Assembly: GCF_021311115.1 (NCBI RefSeq)
Contig: NZ_JAJTNP010000008.1
Location: 1-64,000 of the forward strand
Length of the DNA stretch: 64,000 nt
Reading direction: 5' to 3'
Source of the DNA: Chryseobacterium gwangjuense
GTDB lineage: Bacteria; Bacteroidota; Bacteroidia; Flavobacteriales; Weeksellaceae
Below the pieces are notes generated by a model. The model was not told the DNA's origin. It ran no database searches and was given only the letters and a program-made list of their open reading frames with translations. A program made the translations under genes and the position numbers. Below are positions 1 to 10,900 of this stretch, in pieces (position 1 is the first letter of the stretch; each line of letters opens with the position of its first letter).

Positions 1-2454
1 ATCCTGCGGCCAAGTAATCGTTGCTGAATTATGAGTAATAGAAGCTGGAGTTACTGTTACTGTTGGTGTAGCAGTACTACATACTCTTAATACAATATTA
101 TCGATTGCCGCTGGTGGCTGAGTTCCTCCGATAGTATCGTTATACCACTCAAACACCAAACGCATTGTAGTTCCCGCAAAGCTGCTAAGGTTCAAATTCG
201 CATTGGAATAAGATTGCCAAGCAGTCCCGTTTAAATTATACTGCCCTACCTGAACTCTTCCTGTAGCCGCTACAATTCGAGTTCCCGAAGTAGGCATGAA
301 GCTAGATGGAACCAGCCATACTCTTAAATAATCATAAGATGCACTTTCTCCTTGTGCTTTCCAGTCAAAAGAGAAGCTAGCCAGAGAAGTCCCTGCAGGA
401 ATTGTAATATCTCTATACGCCTGTACTACACTTCCAGCTGTAATTGTATAGGCATTCGTAGTACCATTATCATTTGTAATATAAAGAGATTTCCCTGTGT
501 TTCCTGTTGCAGAACCATGGAACCATTTATTAGTTTGAGATCCATTAATCAAACCTAAATCGTTCGTTGTTTCAAAATTCTGAAGATATGGAAGTGCAGC
601 TGGAATCTGTGTTGTCATAGCAGAAACCACATCAGACAAATCACTCTTATCTGTAGCACTACACAAAGCTTTTACCCATATATAATATGTTGTACTTTGA
701 GCAAGTCCCGGGATTGTATATCCTGTACTACCACTTGGAATACCTGTAATATTAGGTGTTGCTGGTGGCGTATTTGTAGTGCTATAATAGATTTCGTATC
801 CGTTTGCAGGTGCAACCGCAGGTGGTGTCCAAGAAATTGTGACAGTAGACGATGTTGAACCTACTACTGTTACTCCTATTGGCTCAATACATGTAGGAGC
901 AACTCTTAATTTAACATCATCAATCGCAAGATACCATGGAGCTCCTGTAGAAGAAACATTAAATCCAAAATAGAAAACCCCTGATGTTGTAGGTGTGTAA
1001 TATATTTTATACTTAACATAACCTGGAGTATCCTGTGTAGCCGTTATAAATGTTCCTGCATTGGTCGCTCCTGTAACAGAACTTGTCGAATTCACCAATA
1101 CATTCCCTGTAAATCCTTGATAAGAAGTTCCTTGCCCTCCTGTATTATAATAGAATGAATATTCATATGTTGTACCTGCTGTTAAAGCAAACCCCGGTGT
1201 CCATAGCTGGCTTGCATTGGTATTACTATATCGAATTCTCATATAATTCGGTGCAGATCTTGGTCCAGGTGTTGTAGTAGAAGCTGCTGCACTTGAAGAC
1301 TCCCATGCAACAGTACCTGTTACCTGTTTCCAACAAGAAGGAACAATGTTTGAACCTACACTTGCCATAGCATCGAAATTTTCAGTCCATGGTAAAGTAG
1401 TCACAGCAACACATGGTGTTACCAGTGACATTGACACCCAACCACTTTGGTCTGTCCCACTACATCTTGACCTTACCCATACATAATATGTTGTATTTGC
1501 AGTTAATGGTGAAATTGTAGCAGAAGTTCCTGTTGGTACTGTCTGTGATGGTACAGTTGCACTTGTTGGTGCAGTCGTCGAAGTAGTATAATAAACATCA
1601 TATCCACTACCAGGCGCTGATGTTGGAGCCGTCCAGCTAATCGATGCACTTGTAGCCGTTAAAGCTGTTGATGTTAAGTTTGTAGGAGCAAAACAAGTTG
1701 GGGGTGTCCAAGTATAAGTTAATCCATCAGTCGGCATTCCCGGTGTAGCTGCAGTTGTATTAAATGCCTGCGAACTGGTATTGGCTGTCCCCGCTGTTGC
1801 GTTTCCAAAAATTACAGTAGTCGCGTTATTTCTATTATTAAAATCAGCATTAGTAGTACCTCTCAAACCAATTTGTGCTGTACTACTGTAAGAAGTAGAC
1901 CCAACTAAATATGAGCCTCCTTTATAAACTACAGCAATTGTACCTGTAGTTTCTCTAAGTCTTATCTGAAAAGAAAAAGCATACGCACTTGTTGTTACAG
2001 TAGTATAAGTCGGTCTGAAATCAGCCCACTGAACAACAATTTCTCTGTTTGGAGCTGTACCTACAACACTCCAACTCACAGTACCGAATACACTATTTAC
2101 ATTCGCTACCGCATTAAGATCTCTACCAAAAGCAGAAACCACACCAGCATATCCCTCCGTGCTTGATATTGGAGAATAAGTTGCTGTACCAGGTGTCGTA
2201 GCTCCAAAAGTAATAAAACCATTGGTTGAAACATTTAATGATGAATAATTAACACCATTAAATGAAAAGTTAAATGGAAGCGTTACCGGATAAACAGCAT
2301 TATCAAGTGAATTAGATGAAGTTGCTGTAGCTAGAATCGTAGGTCCCGTTAGAGCTGTATAAGCTCCGGAGGACTTTACAAAACTATAAGAACTCACCTG
2401 CGCATTAGCGATAAATGCTATCACAAATAAAAAAAGTAAAAAAATCTTCTTCAT
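1..2454 (-). CDS. Giant T9SS-type secreted adhesin-like protein with Fn3 modules (partial, C-terminus beyond window)
   Basis: An open frame runs without a stop from ATG at 2452-2454 to the window edge, so only the N-terminal ~818 residues are present. It opens with a lipid-rich signal peptide (MKKIFLLFLFVIAFIANAQ). After it comes a beta-rich domain of ~200 residues, then alternating fibronectin type III modules (SISWTAP...YYVWVR) and jelly-roll segments of the cleaved-adhesin / choice-of-anchor J kind (LPWTENFDAM, VVQAYRDITIPAGTSL). The last readable residues, ITWPQD, coincide with a segment of the next gene, and about 200 residues before that are almost the same as in that gene. By analogy the missing end should carry a T9SS sorting domain; that is inference. 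Likely cell-surface or released adhesin; ligand unknown. Confidence 0.88.
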   Translation of the reverse strand, partial: MKKIFLLFLFVIAFIANAQVSSYSFVKSSGAYTALTGPTILATATSSNSLDNAVYPVTLPFNFSFNGVNYSSLNVSTNGFITFGATTPGTATYSPISSTEGYAGVVSAFGRDLNAVANVNSVFGTVSWSVVGTAPNREIVVQWADFRPTYTTVTTSAYAFSFQIRLRETTGTIAVVYKGGSYLVGSTSYSSTAQIGLRGTTNADFNNRNNATTVIFGNATAGTANTSSQAFNTTAATPGMPTDGLTYTWTPPTCFAPTNLTSTALTATSASISWTAPTSAPGSGYDVYYTTSTTAPTSATVPSQTVPTGTSATISPLTANTTYYVWVRSRCSGTDQSGWVSMSLVTPCVAVTTLPWTENFDAMASVGSNIVPSCWKQVTGTVAWESSSAAASTTTPGPRSAPNYMRIRYSNTNASQLWTPGFALTAGTTYEYSFYYNTGGQGTSYQGFTGNVLVNSTSSVTGATNAGTFITATQDTPGYVKYKIYYTPTTSGVFYFGFNVSSTGAPWYLAIDDVKLRVAPTCIEPIGVTVVGSTSSTVTISWTPPAVAPANGYEIYYSTTNTPPATPNITGIPSGSTGYTIPGLAQSTTYYIWVKALCSATDKSDLSDVVSAMTTQIPAALPYLQNFETTNDLGLINGSQTNKWFHGSATGNTGKSLYITNDNGTTNAYTITAGSVVQAYRDITIPAGTSLASFSFDWKAQGESASYDYLRVWLVPSSFMPTSGTRIVAATGRVQVGQYNLNGTAWQSYSNANLNLSSFAGTTMRLVFEWYNDTIGGTQPPAAIDNIVLRVCSTATPTVTVTPASITHNSATITWPQD

Positions 2455-2612
2455 GTCCTTAAATATTAAATCCATTATAGGATTTGAGAATTATAAATAA
2501 ATTTAAATGAATGGTCTTAAAATAGTTTTACTGTTTAAAACCTTCAATGATTATAAAAAAATTGTAAATTGTAAAAAATTTTGTCATAGGCTGTATTATT
2601 TTATGTTAAGTG

Positions 2613-2620
2613 CAAAATTA
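2613..2620 (-). promoter_or_regulatory. Predicted promoter -7 box for the gene starting at 2454
   Basis: Read on the minus strand this is TAATTTTG, a match to the Bacteroidetes -7 consensus TAnnTTTG. It would leave a leader of about 150 bases. No clear TTTG -33 box is seen, so it is a weak call. The rest of 2455-2850 is AT-rich and shows no gene. Confidence 0.3.
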
Positions 2621-2850
2621 ATACTTTTATATCATAAATACCTGTAATAATTTCTTCTTTTAAAGAAATTATATAAAAACCTTCAATTGAAACGAACGCA
2701 CATCATTATGAAATTTTAAACCATAACAATTCCTACGAATAAAAAATTTCGAAATAATTCTATTCAAGTTAAAAAGAAAAAATTCTTGAAAAAAATATCA
2801 TTTCATTGTGTATCTGCACCTTATTGAATCCAAATTCAACAAACTGTAAT

Positions 2851-2884
2851 AAAAAAAATAAGCTCTCATTTCTGAGAGCTTATT
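2851..2884 (-). terminator. Rho-independent terminator of the 2910-7508 gene
   Basis: A perfect 12-bp stem (AATAAGCTCTCA, loop TTTC, TGAGAGCTTATT) lies just past the stop codon and is followed on the minus strand by a run of T. Confidence 0.85.
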
Positions 2885-2909
2885 CTATTGTTTTAAATAT
2901 TATTATCAA

Positions 2910-5900
2910 TTATTCTTTGATAAACTTCTTCTGTACTGAAGTTGAGCCATCCTCAATATCAATCATATACACTCCGTTGATTAGCGAACGTACATCAACC
3001 TTGTTGTTTAAGATGATTCCCTTAGTTACCAACTGACCTGCTGCATTGTAAATCTTGAAATTAGCTCGTTTGCTGATATTCGTTACATTTAATACAGTGC
3101 TTACCGGGTTAGGGTAAATTAAGATATCTGACTGATTCAATACATTAGCCGCAGCTTTCTTAGTGATTCTTACCGTGTAATCTTCTACTTCTCCTTTATC
3201 GAAGTTGGTACAGTTCACAGGAAGTCCTCCTTTCATTAAAGCCACTCTCATCACCACATACATATAGTCTACATTGCTTACAAAAGCATCTGACGGTACA
3301 CTGAAGGTAGCTGTTGCTGTTGCATCTGCATTTGGTCCGGAAACCAGAATTCTTTCATTGATATCAAATTCTCCGTTTCTGTCAAAATCAATCCATGCTA
3401 CAACTCCTGCATCTCCTGTTACTACCTTATCTATCGTAAGTTGATTATTTACAGATCCCTGAATCATCTCGATCTGTGCTAGTGGATCTGCAGTATAATC
3501 GGTATAATTAGATACTCCGGAATCCTTTATCATCTGTGGTTTTCCGTTAGGTACAACTGTTACTTTGGAAATGTAATCTCCTGAGCCCGTAGTAGCACCC
3601 ATCTGACAATAGATTACTGTAGGGGTTGTAAAGTAATACGGTAAAGTATAGTTACCCGGAGTACCACTACATACATTCGCTACCTGCATTTCATATTTAG
3701 TCAATTCTGTTAAATCGGTTAAGGTGTAAAGATTGGTTGACACAGGTACACTAGTCCATCCCGGAATGCCTACTTTTCTGTATCTCAAAATATATTTACC
3801 AGTCGCATCTGGTCCTACATAAGGATCCCACTGAACTTTTGCACTTGTTGGTTTTAATTCTAAAATCGTTAATCCCGGTGGAGGAATTTCACATGTTCTC
3901 TCGGTTGTAAATCTTGATAAGCTTGACCATGGGTTAGGCGTTGTTGATCCTACACATATATTTCTTACCTGAACTTCATATTGAGTATACGGTGTTAAGG
4001 TATAACCTGGAGAAGGAAGTGCATAAGTATTTGCTGGTGGATTCGGTAAAGCAATTGGTCCGATCCATGTTGGATCTCCTACTTTTCTCCACTGCATTTC
4101 ATAAGTTGCACTCGCTGCCAATGGTGACCAATTCACCACTGCTGAAGTTGAGGTAATATTTGTAAAGGTTACATTCGGTGGAGTTGGGTCACATTTTGTG
4201 GTAAACACATTGTGTGAATACACCCCTACATTAATTGTATTACAAACTGCTGCTACTTCTACTTCATAATCCGTTGCAGGGATTAATCCTGAAAGCGTCA
4301 AAGGAGGCTGATTAGGTGCTGTTACCGCTGCCACATCAATAGGACCTGCTGTAGGTAACCATTGTGTAGAACCCACAGGACGATATCTAACTTTATAAGA
4401 AGCTCCTCCCGTATCCTGTGGCCAAGTAATCTGAGCAGAATTATGTGTAATAGAAGCTGGAATTACCGTTACTACCGGTGTGGCTGTACTACATACTCTT
4501 AATACTATATTATCGATTGCTACTGGTGGTTGAGTACCTCCATAGCTATCATTTGTCCATTCGAATACCAAACGCATTGTAGTCCCTGCAAAATTGGTAA
4601 GATTCAAGTTCGCATTGGAATACGATTGCCAAGTGGTTCCGTTTTGATTATACTGCCCTACCTGAACTCTTCCTGGTGCTCCCGGTGTTCCTGTCGCCGC
4701 CGTAATCGGAGTCCCAGGTGTTGGTAAAAAGTTTGTTGGCACCAACCATACTCTCAAATAATCCCAAGAACTTTCTCCATCTGCTTTCCAATCAAAAGAG
4801 AAGGTAGCCAGAGAAGTTCCTGCAGGAATTGTAATATCCCTATATGCCTGTACTATACTTGTCACATCATTAGTATAAGCATTTGTAACTCCATTATCAT
4901 TTGTAATATAAAGGGATTTCCCTGTATTTCCAGTCGCAGAACCGTGGAACCATATATTAGGTTGTCCAGTATTTAACATTCCAAAATCATTACTTCCTGA
5001 AAAATCCTGAAGATAAGGAAGTGCAGCAGGAATCTGCGTTGTCATAAAGCTTGGTCCAGGAATCCAAATACTGGAATCTGTAGAAGAACACACCGCTCTT
5101 ACCCACCAGTAATAAGTCGTATTCGGAGTTAAAGTTGGAGCAAGGTTTACCGTTGTTCCTGTAATAGGTGTTCCAGGAGTACCTGCCCCAGGAGGCACAT
5201 TCGAAGTAGATATATAATATACATATCCTCCAGCCGGAGCAGGTGTTGGAGCCGTCCAGCTAATCGTCGCTCCATTGGATACAATTCCCGTTACCGCTAA
5301 AGCTGTCGGCACTTTACAAGTTGGAATTAATAAGTTAATATTATCTATTGCACCAGCCGGTGAAGTTCCTCCGAAACCATCATTTTTCCATTCAAAAACC
5401 AAACGCATAACACCTCCTGCATAACCTGACAAATCTAAATTTGTATTTACATAGTTCTGCCATGCTGACTGTTGATTTAATTGACCTAGCAGTACTCTAT
5501 TTGTACCTGCAGCAATAGCATTTCCAGCACTCGGTGTATATGATGAAGGAACCATCCATACACTGATATAATCATATAAATATGGTGGCGTACCCTCTCC
5601 TACCGCTCTCCAGTCAAACGTTAGAATAGCAGGTGAAGCAGCAGTTGTTCCTGCTGGAATAGTAAAATCTCTATAAGCATGGGTAACACTTGTAATGCCT
5701 TCATCATAACCATTTGTTACTCCATTATCAGCAGATATAAACAATGAGTTTGCAGGATTTCCTGCCGCTGAACCAAAGTACCATTTGTTGGGTTGAGATC
5801 CATTTCCAAAACCAAAGTCATTCGTTGTAAAAGGTTGTGAATAAGGTAAGGTAGCCGGAATCTGTGTGGTTGTAAAAGTTGGTCCCTGAATCCAGATACT

Positions 5901-7508
5901 AGAACTTGTTGTAGAGCAGATAGCTCTTACCCACCAATAATAAGTCGTATTTGGAGTTAAGGTAGTCGGTAACGTTATAGAGGTTCCCGTTACTGGTCCT
6001 GTTGACGCTGTTGGTGGCGTGTTGGTTGTAGAAATATAATATTCATATCCATTTGCAGGCACCGGGTTTGGAGCTGTCCAGTTTAGAGTAGACGTATTCG
6101 AAGCCACTCCACTTACCGCCATCCCTGCCGGTTCAACACAAGTAGGAGTAGGCATTACATTAAAATCATCAAATCCTAAATAATATGGGTCAAATGTTGC
6201 AGCAAACGATTTAATACCAAAATTATACTCTCCTGTTGTAGTAGGTACAAATGTTACTTTAACTTTCGTATAGCTTGTACTGTTTGAGCCTCCTGTTGTA
6301 GTTTGCGTAGAAGTAATAAAAGTACTAAGAGTAGTAGCTCCTGTAGAAGATTGTGCTGTATTCACCAAAACATTTCCATCCCAACCTGAATATCCATCTC
6401 CAACCCAATAAAAAGAAAAATCATAAGACTGATTTGCTGTTAAATGGAAACTTGGCGTCCATAAATAAGCAGCTGTAGTAGGATAATAAATTGTTACATA
6501 ATTAGGTGTTGATTTTGGATCATTATAACCTTGTGAAGAAGCATCTTGAGTTGTAAAAATATCTGAACCACCAGTAGTTGCCCAACAACTTGGTAACACT
6601 CCCGCTCCTATACTTGTCATAGAATCAAAATTTTCGCTCCATGGGAATGTAGAAATTGAGACACAAGGAGTCGTAAAGGTTGACGTCATCGGAATCCAAT
6701 AGCTTTGATCCGTAGCACTACATTTTGCTCTTACCCATACGTAATAGGTTGTTGTAGGTGATAATCCCGGAATAGTTGCCGTTGTCGTTGTACTTGGTAC
6801 AGAATTAGTTCCATTAAGTACGGTACCTGAAGTTGGAGGTATTCCTGTGGTATTATAATAAACATCATATCCGTTTGCAGGTGCTGGAGTAGGCGCTGTC
6901 CAAGAAATAACAGCCGTAGCAGCAGTCACCGTTCCCAATGTTATCGCAGAAGGCGGAGGACAGGTTGATACTGCAGATTGTGAAATAGATACATTATCAA
7001 AATAATAGTACACATCGGCATTGTTATCTGAAGTAGCATTAAATCTCACATATAGATTTCCTGCTTGAGGTATAAAAGTGATTGTCTTTGTAGCACATGT
7101 ATTAGATGATACGTGATTGGCAGAATTAATCGTATAAGCCGTAATCCACGGTCCTGTAGCCGTGGTAGCATATTCTACTTTTATATTTCCAATTTTATTG
7201 GAAGGTGTTGCAGAAGTTCCCGCAAAATAATCTGTCACTTTGTAATCAAATGACATGGTTACTTGTCCTGCATTATTTCCGGTAAGGTTAGGAGAAGTAA
7301 ATTGTCCTGAGGTCCCATAATACAGTTCTCCTCTAATAGTTCCTCCGCTGGTTCCACATATTTGGTTAGCAGTAGTATTATTAGAAAAAACAGAACCACT
7401 GGTTACCCAGTTATTCAGCCCTGTAGCCGCCCAATTCTGGGTATAGGCAACCTGAGCCATTAAAAATGAGCCAAAAAGCAATTGGCACATGAGTAGAAGT
7501 TTTTTCAT
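2910..7508 (-). CDS. Giant multi-domain T9SS-secreted adhesin-like protein (Fn3, choice-of-anchor J, GEVED, T9SS tag)
   Basis: The product has 1532 residues if it starts at MKKLLLMCQLLFGSFLMAQ, which is a proper signal peptide; an upstream in-frame ATG at 7577 would add 23 non-signal residues and is not favoured. The order is: a beta-sandwich domain (~20-180), an Fn3 module, a cleaved-adhesin/choice-of-anchor J jelly roll (FPWSENFDSM), Fn3, two more jelly rolls alternating with Fn3 (~530-960), three further Fn3 modules, a GEVED domain (WIDFDRNGEFDINER ... GEVEDYTVRI, ~1290-1430), and a C-terminal T9SS sorting domain (IYPNPVSTVLNV ... KKFIKE). It should therefore be exported by Sec, moved across the outer membrane by T9SS and anchored to or released from the surface. 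It is a close paralogue of the gene at 1-2454 in the same orientation. Probable role in adhesion; substrate not readable. Confidence 0.9.
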   Translation of the reverse strand: MKKLLLMCQLLFGSFLMAQVAYTQNWAATGLNNWVTSGSVFSNNTTANQICGTSGGTIRGELYYGTSGQFTSPNLTGNNAGQVTMSFDYKVTDYFAGTSATPSNKIGNIKVEYATTATGPWITAYTINSANHVSSNTCATKTITFIPQAGNLYVRFNATSDNNADVYYYFDNVSISQSAVSTCPPPSAITLGTVTAATAVISWTAPTPAPANGYDVYYNTTGIPPTSGTVLNGTNSVPSTTTTATIPGLSPTTTYYVWVRAKCSATDQSYWIPMTSTFTTPCVSISTFPWSENFDSMTSIGAGVLPSCWATTGGSDIFTTQDASSQGYNDPKSTPNYVTIYYPTTAAYLWTPSFHLTANQSYDFSFYWVGDGYSGWDGNVLVNTAQSSTGATTLSTFITSTQTTTGGSNSTSYTKVKVTFVPTTTGEYNFGIKSFAATFDPYYLGFDDFNVMPTPTCVEPAGMAVSGVASNTSTLNWTAPNPVPANGYEYYISTTNTPPTASTGPVTGTSITLPTTLTPNTTYYWWVRAICSTTSSSIWIQGPTFTTTQIPATLPYSQPFTTNDFGFGNGSQPNKWYFGSAAGNPANSLFISADNGVTNGYDEGITSVTHAYRDFTIPAGTTAASPAILTFDWRAVGEGTPPYLYDYISVWMVPSSYTPSAGNAIAAGTNRVLLGQLNQQSAWQNYVNTNLDLSGYAGGVMRLVFEWKNDGFGGTSPAGAIDNINLLIPTCKVPTALAVTGIVSNGATISWTAPTPAPAGGYVYYISTSNVPPGAGTPGTPITGTTVNLAPTLTPNTTYYWWVRAVCSSTDSSIWIPGPSFMTTQIPAALPYLQDFSGSNDFGMLNTGQPNIWFHGSATGNTGKSLYITNDNGVTNAYTNDVTSIVQAYRDITIPAGTSLATFSFDWKADGESSWDYLRVWLVPTNFLPTPGTPITAATGTPGAPGRVQVGQYNQNGTTWQSYSNANLNLTNFAGTTMRLVFEWTNDSYGGTQPPVAIDNIVLRVCSTATPVVTVIPASITHNSAQITWPQDTGGASYKVRYRPVGSTQWLPTAGPIDVAAVTAPNQPPLTLSGLIPATDYEVEVAAVCNTINVGVYSHNVFTTKCDPTPPNVTFTNITSTSAVVNWSPLAASATYEMQWRKVGDPTWIGPIALPNPPANTYALPSPGYTLTPYTQYEVQVRNICVGSTTPNPWSSLSRFTTERTCEIPPPGLTILELKPTSAKVQWDPYVGPDATGKYILRYRKVGIPGWTSVPVSTNLYTLTDLTELTKYEMQVANVCSGTPGNYTLPYYFTTPTVIYCQMGATTGSGDYISKVTVVPNGKPQMIKDSGVSNYTDYTADPLAQIEMIQGSVNNQLTIDKVVTGDAGVVAWIDFDRNGEFDINERILVSGPNADATATATFSVPSDAFVSNVDYMYVVMRVALMKGGLPVNCTNFDKGEVEDYTVRITKKAAANVLNQSDILIYPNPVSTVLNVTNISKRANFKIYNAAGQLVTKGIILNNKVDVRSLINGVYMIDIEDGSTSVQKKFIKE

Positions 7509-7939
7509 AGTGTTGAATATTGAGTGTTGAATGAGTTTTAGATTTAGTAAAAAACCTATTTCGAGAAATACTGACACTATTCTAAGAGCAGTATTACTTA
7601 GAAAAATAGAAGGAAATCCCCTTTAGATGTCACAGAAAAAAGATTTATTTATTAAACCTACATCTAGAAGTAACAAGGGTACAGTAAAAAGGTATTTTTC
7701 TTCCATATTATTTCACTTGTTTTGGTATTATTTTTACAAATCTAATCATTTTTTACAAACAACCTATCAAATCTTCTTTTTTTTAATCAATATTGTTAAA
7801 AAAATCAATCACTATTAAGTATAACACATAATAAACTTTACATACACCATAATATTAACATCCGTGACCACAAAAAACTTTTCAAAATAAAAAAGCCTCA
7901 TGAAAACATGAGGCTTTAAGTATAATTTAAAAGATTTTA
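7509..7939. other. Intergenic region, 431 bases, no gene seen
   Basis: Very AT-rich. Apart from the terminator at its lower-coordinate-gene side (7886-7917) it holds one possible minus-strand -7 box (TAGATTTG at 7737-7744, with TTTG at 7768-7771, 23 bases away). That would give the 7508 gene a leader of roughly 220 bases. The open frame at 7627-7818 on the plus strand has no protein-like character. Confidence 0.4.
7886..7917 (-). terminator. Rho-independent terminator of the M12B-like protease gene
   Basis: An 11-bp perfect stem (AAAGCCTCATG, loop AAAA, CATGAGGCTTT) downstream of the stop at 7940, followed on the minus strand by a T run. Confidence 0.85.
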
Positions 7940-10900
7940 CTATTTCTTGATAAACTTAGATTTGAACACATCGTTTCCTTTATCTTCAATAGCAATTACA
8001 TAAGCTCCTTTTATCAATGCTGAAACATTAATTCTTCCACCATTAATATTTCCATTGTTTACTAATTGTCCCGCAGCGTTATAAATTTTAAACGTTGCTT
8101 TATCCGAAACTTTAGTTACGTTTAAGAAATCAGTTGCTGGGTTTGGATAGATTTGGATACCATCTTTTGTATTATTAACATCGCTGGTACCTAAAGAAGT
8201 TGTGACAATAACATTATAGTCCTCTACCTCTCCATAAGTAAAAGTTCCACATGTATAGGATTCAGGAAGATTTGCCCCTGCACTTCCGGCAGTCGCAACG
8301 ACAGCGACCACTCTCATTCTCAATGGAGAATTAAGTATTGCTGTTGAAGGAACGGTGAATGTTCCTGTTGTAGTGACTGTTCCGACTGATGTTAATACAG
8401 CTGGCTTATTTAGAACTCTTTCACTCGCTTCAAATGTTCCATTTTTATTAAAATCTATCCACACCGCCATTACACTTGTATTACCTGTTGCAGTAGGGGT
8501 TGTAATAGATACACTTATCGAGTTGTTGGAACTATTTGCTAACAAAGCAGGTTGTAATGCAGAATTTGTTGTAAAATTCGAATACATTGATGCTACAGTC
8601 GTATTATTTACAGTTCCTAATGTTACATTTGAGATATAATCCAATGTTGCATTCGTACTTGTATCTGTGCAATAATTCGTACAGATGGTTGTGAAGGTAA
8701 CAGGTGCAGAATAAGGACCAGTTACTCCAGAACAAACAGCAGCAACTTGTACTTGATACGCAGAGCAATCTATTAAGCTAGAAAGCGATACCGAATTGGT
8801 TGTAGAAGTTGTTGTTGTCCAAGTAGAAGCAGAAGACAGCTTATACTGTATTGAATACGAGCCAGCACCACTTATAGGAGCCCAAGAAATATTTGCAGTA
8901 TTACTTGTAATAGCATTCGCTGCAACACCAGTAGGTGCTGAACCACAAGTTGCTTGAGTACTTACCGTAACTTTTTTCAATGCATAGAAAACATTTCCGA
9001 TTGAAGATACACGTACTACAACCACCTGTCCATTTAAAGAAGCTGGTAAAGCTACAATAGTTGCCGTTCCATTATTTGGAGCCGACGCTAAAAGCACAGT
9101 CCAGGTTACCCCATTATCTGTAGAATAATCTATTTTCACATTAGCAACACTATATGGAGCCGAAGAAGTATTTACAACATCCCATGTTAAATTTGTTGTT
9201 GTATTACTAAATAAATATCCTGAAGTAATTTGAAAAGGACCATCATTACCTACCGTAATTGCTTGCTGAGCAAAATTAGTCTGCTGTTGTGTCGCATTTG
9301 TATTATTATCTCTAACAGTGATTGCAAAATTTGAACTCCTTGCCACTTGAGACGTAGATTCCCATGTATTTAATGAATTATCTAAAACCCCAGCTAAAAC
9401 TGAAGAGAATTTAGGAAAATATCGGGTTGGACTAGTTGTAGGAGTTAATGATCTAAATGATGCTCCATAAGTAGTCGTTCCTAAATTTGTTTTGTTAATA
9501 GTCTCCGAACTTGTCATTCCACTGTCTACTTGTTCCCAAGTATATGTCATTGGATCACTTTCAGGGTCTGTAACGTTAGCTGTTAATGCAAAGGCAGTCG
9601 CCTTTGGAATCGTATAAGATGGTAATGCAGCAATTACAGGAGGATTGTTAGTAATTAAAGCTTCCACATCACAAGTTTTAGAATTCAAATTATTCTGAAC
9701 CTGAGTAATACTAGCTTTATGAAAATAAGCATCAGAATGAGCCTGAACATCTGTAGTTGCTCCTGTAATTCCTGCATACCCCATAATGGTTGATCCAGAA
9801 CCTGGCTCAACATTTACTCCAGTTCCTTCTATACCATGCGAAAACGTATGATTCGCACCTAATTGATGCCCCATCTCATGTGCAACATAATCGATATCAA
9901 AGTTATCTCCCATTGGAATACCATCCGCTGGTGATGTATAACCCGAACCTTTTCCTTTAGGAACTGATGTAGTAGGATTGATACATACACAACCAATACA
10001 TCCTGCGTTACCACCACCTCCAGAAGCTCCGAAAAGATGCCCAATATCATAATTGGCATCTCCTACATTTGCAGTAAGTGTTTGCTGAAGCTCTAAATTC
10101 CAAGCTCCTCCAGCACCTGTTGACGCTACTGAATATGGATCTGTAGCAGCATTCGTATAGATAACATTATTGAAACTTTGCAGATTTAAGTGTAACGCAA
10201 AATCTTTCTCAAAAACTCCATTCACTCTCGTCATTGTTGCATTTATTGCTGCTAATGCTCCTGCAACAGTTCCTCCATGATAAGTGGTATATTCACCCGT
10301 CACCGACATTACCAATCTCATGGTTCTGTATTTCTTATCCGAGCTCTTATTAAATGTTCCCGGCTGATGAGTGAATGTTTTCCCATTATCATATAAGCTC
10401 TGCATCTGCTTTACAGCATTAGGATCTTCCATAGTACTACAAGCAAAAGGCTTATCACCTGATTTTTTTGTTTTTGGATGTACTGCGTATAATCCTGTTG
10501 ACTTATCTACAGGTTCTATAAATTCATAATTTCCATTCTTAAATAACATAGACTGGAAATCGTTGGGTGCTAATGAAAATCTAATCTGCTGTGTAGGATC
10601 ATCAATTGCAGTTCCTATATAAGAACCTAACTGAAATTGATCAGCAAGCTCTTTTACTACAACAGGAAAGCTATACACATTAAATTTCTGAACTTTACCT
10701 TCTAATGTTGGAATTGATACTACAACTGGTTTGGCATTTGCTCCCATTTCCACAGCATTTTTCAGCTGTTCACGAATCTGGTTAATATCCAGTTTATAAT
10801 AACTTCTCATTGAGGAAGCATCTACAGTAACAAGCTCCCCTCTTTTTGGTTTCCCAGAAGAAACTCCATTGGATGGTGACCATTGAGCGGTTGCCGTACC

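Noticed and set aside
2806..3036. Plus-strand open frame of 76 residues overlapping the adhesin 3' end and its terminator
   Set aside because: It runs antisense through the terminator and the T9SS tag of the real gene; composition is that of a shadow frame.
7675..7690. A 16-base string (AAGGGTACAGTAAAAA) that recurs at 63633-63648
   Set aside because: In 64 kb of AT-rich DNA an exact 16-base match is expected by chance, so it is not evidence of a repeat family.
7627..7818. Plus-strand open frame of 63 residues in the gap above the adhesin gene
   Set aside because: Lys/Phe/Tyr-rich translation of AT-rich DNA, no family resemblance, no promoter or terminator matched to it.
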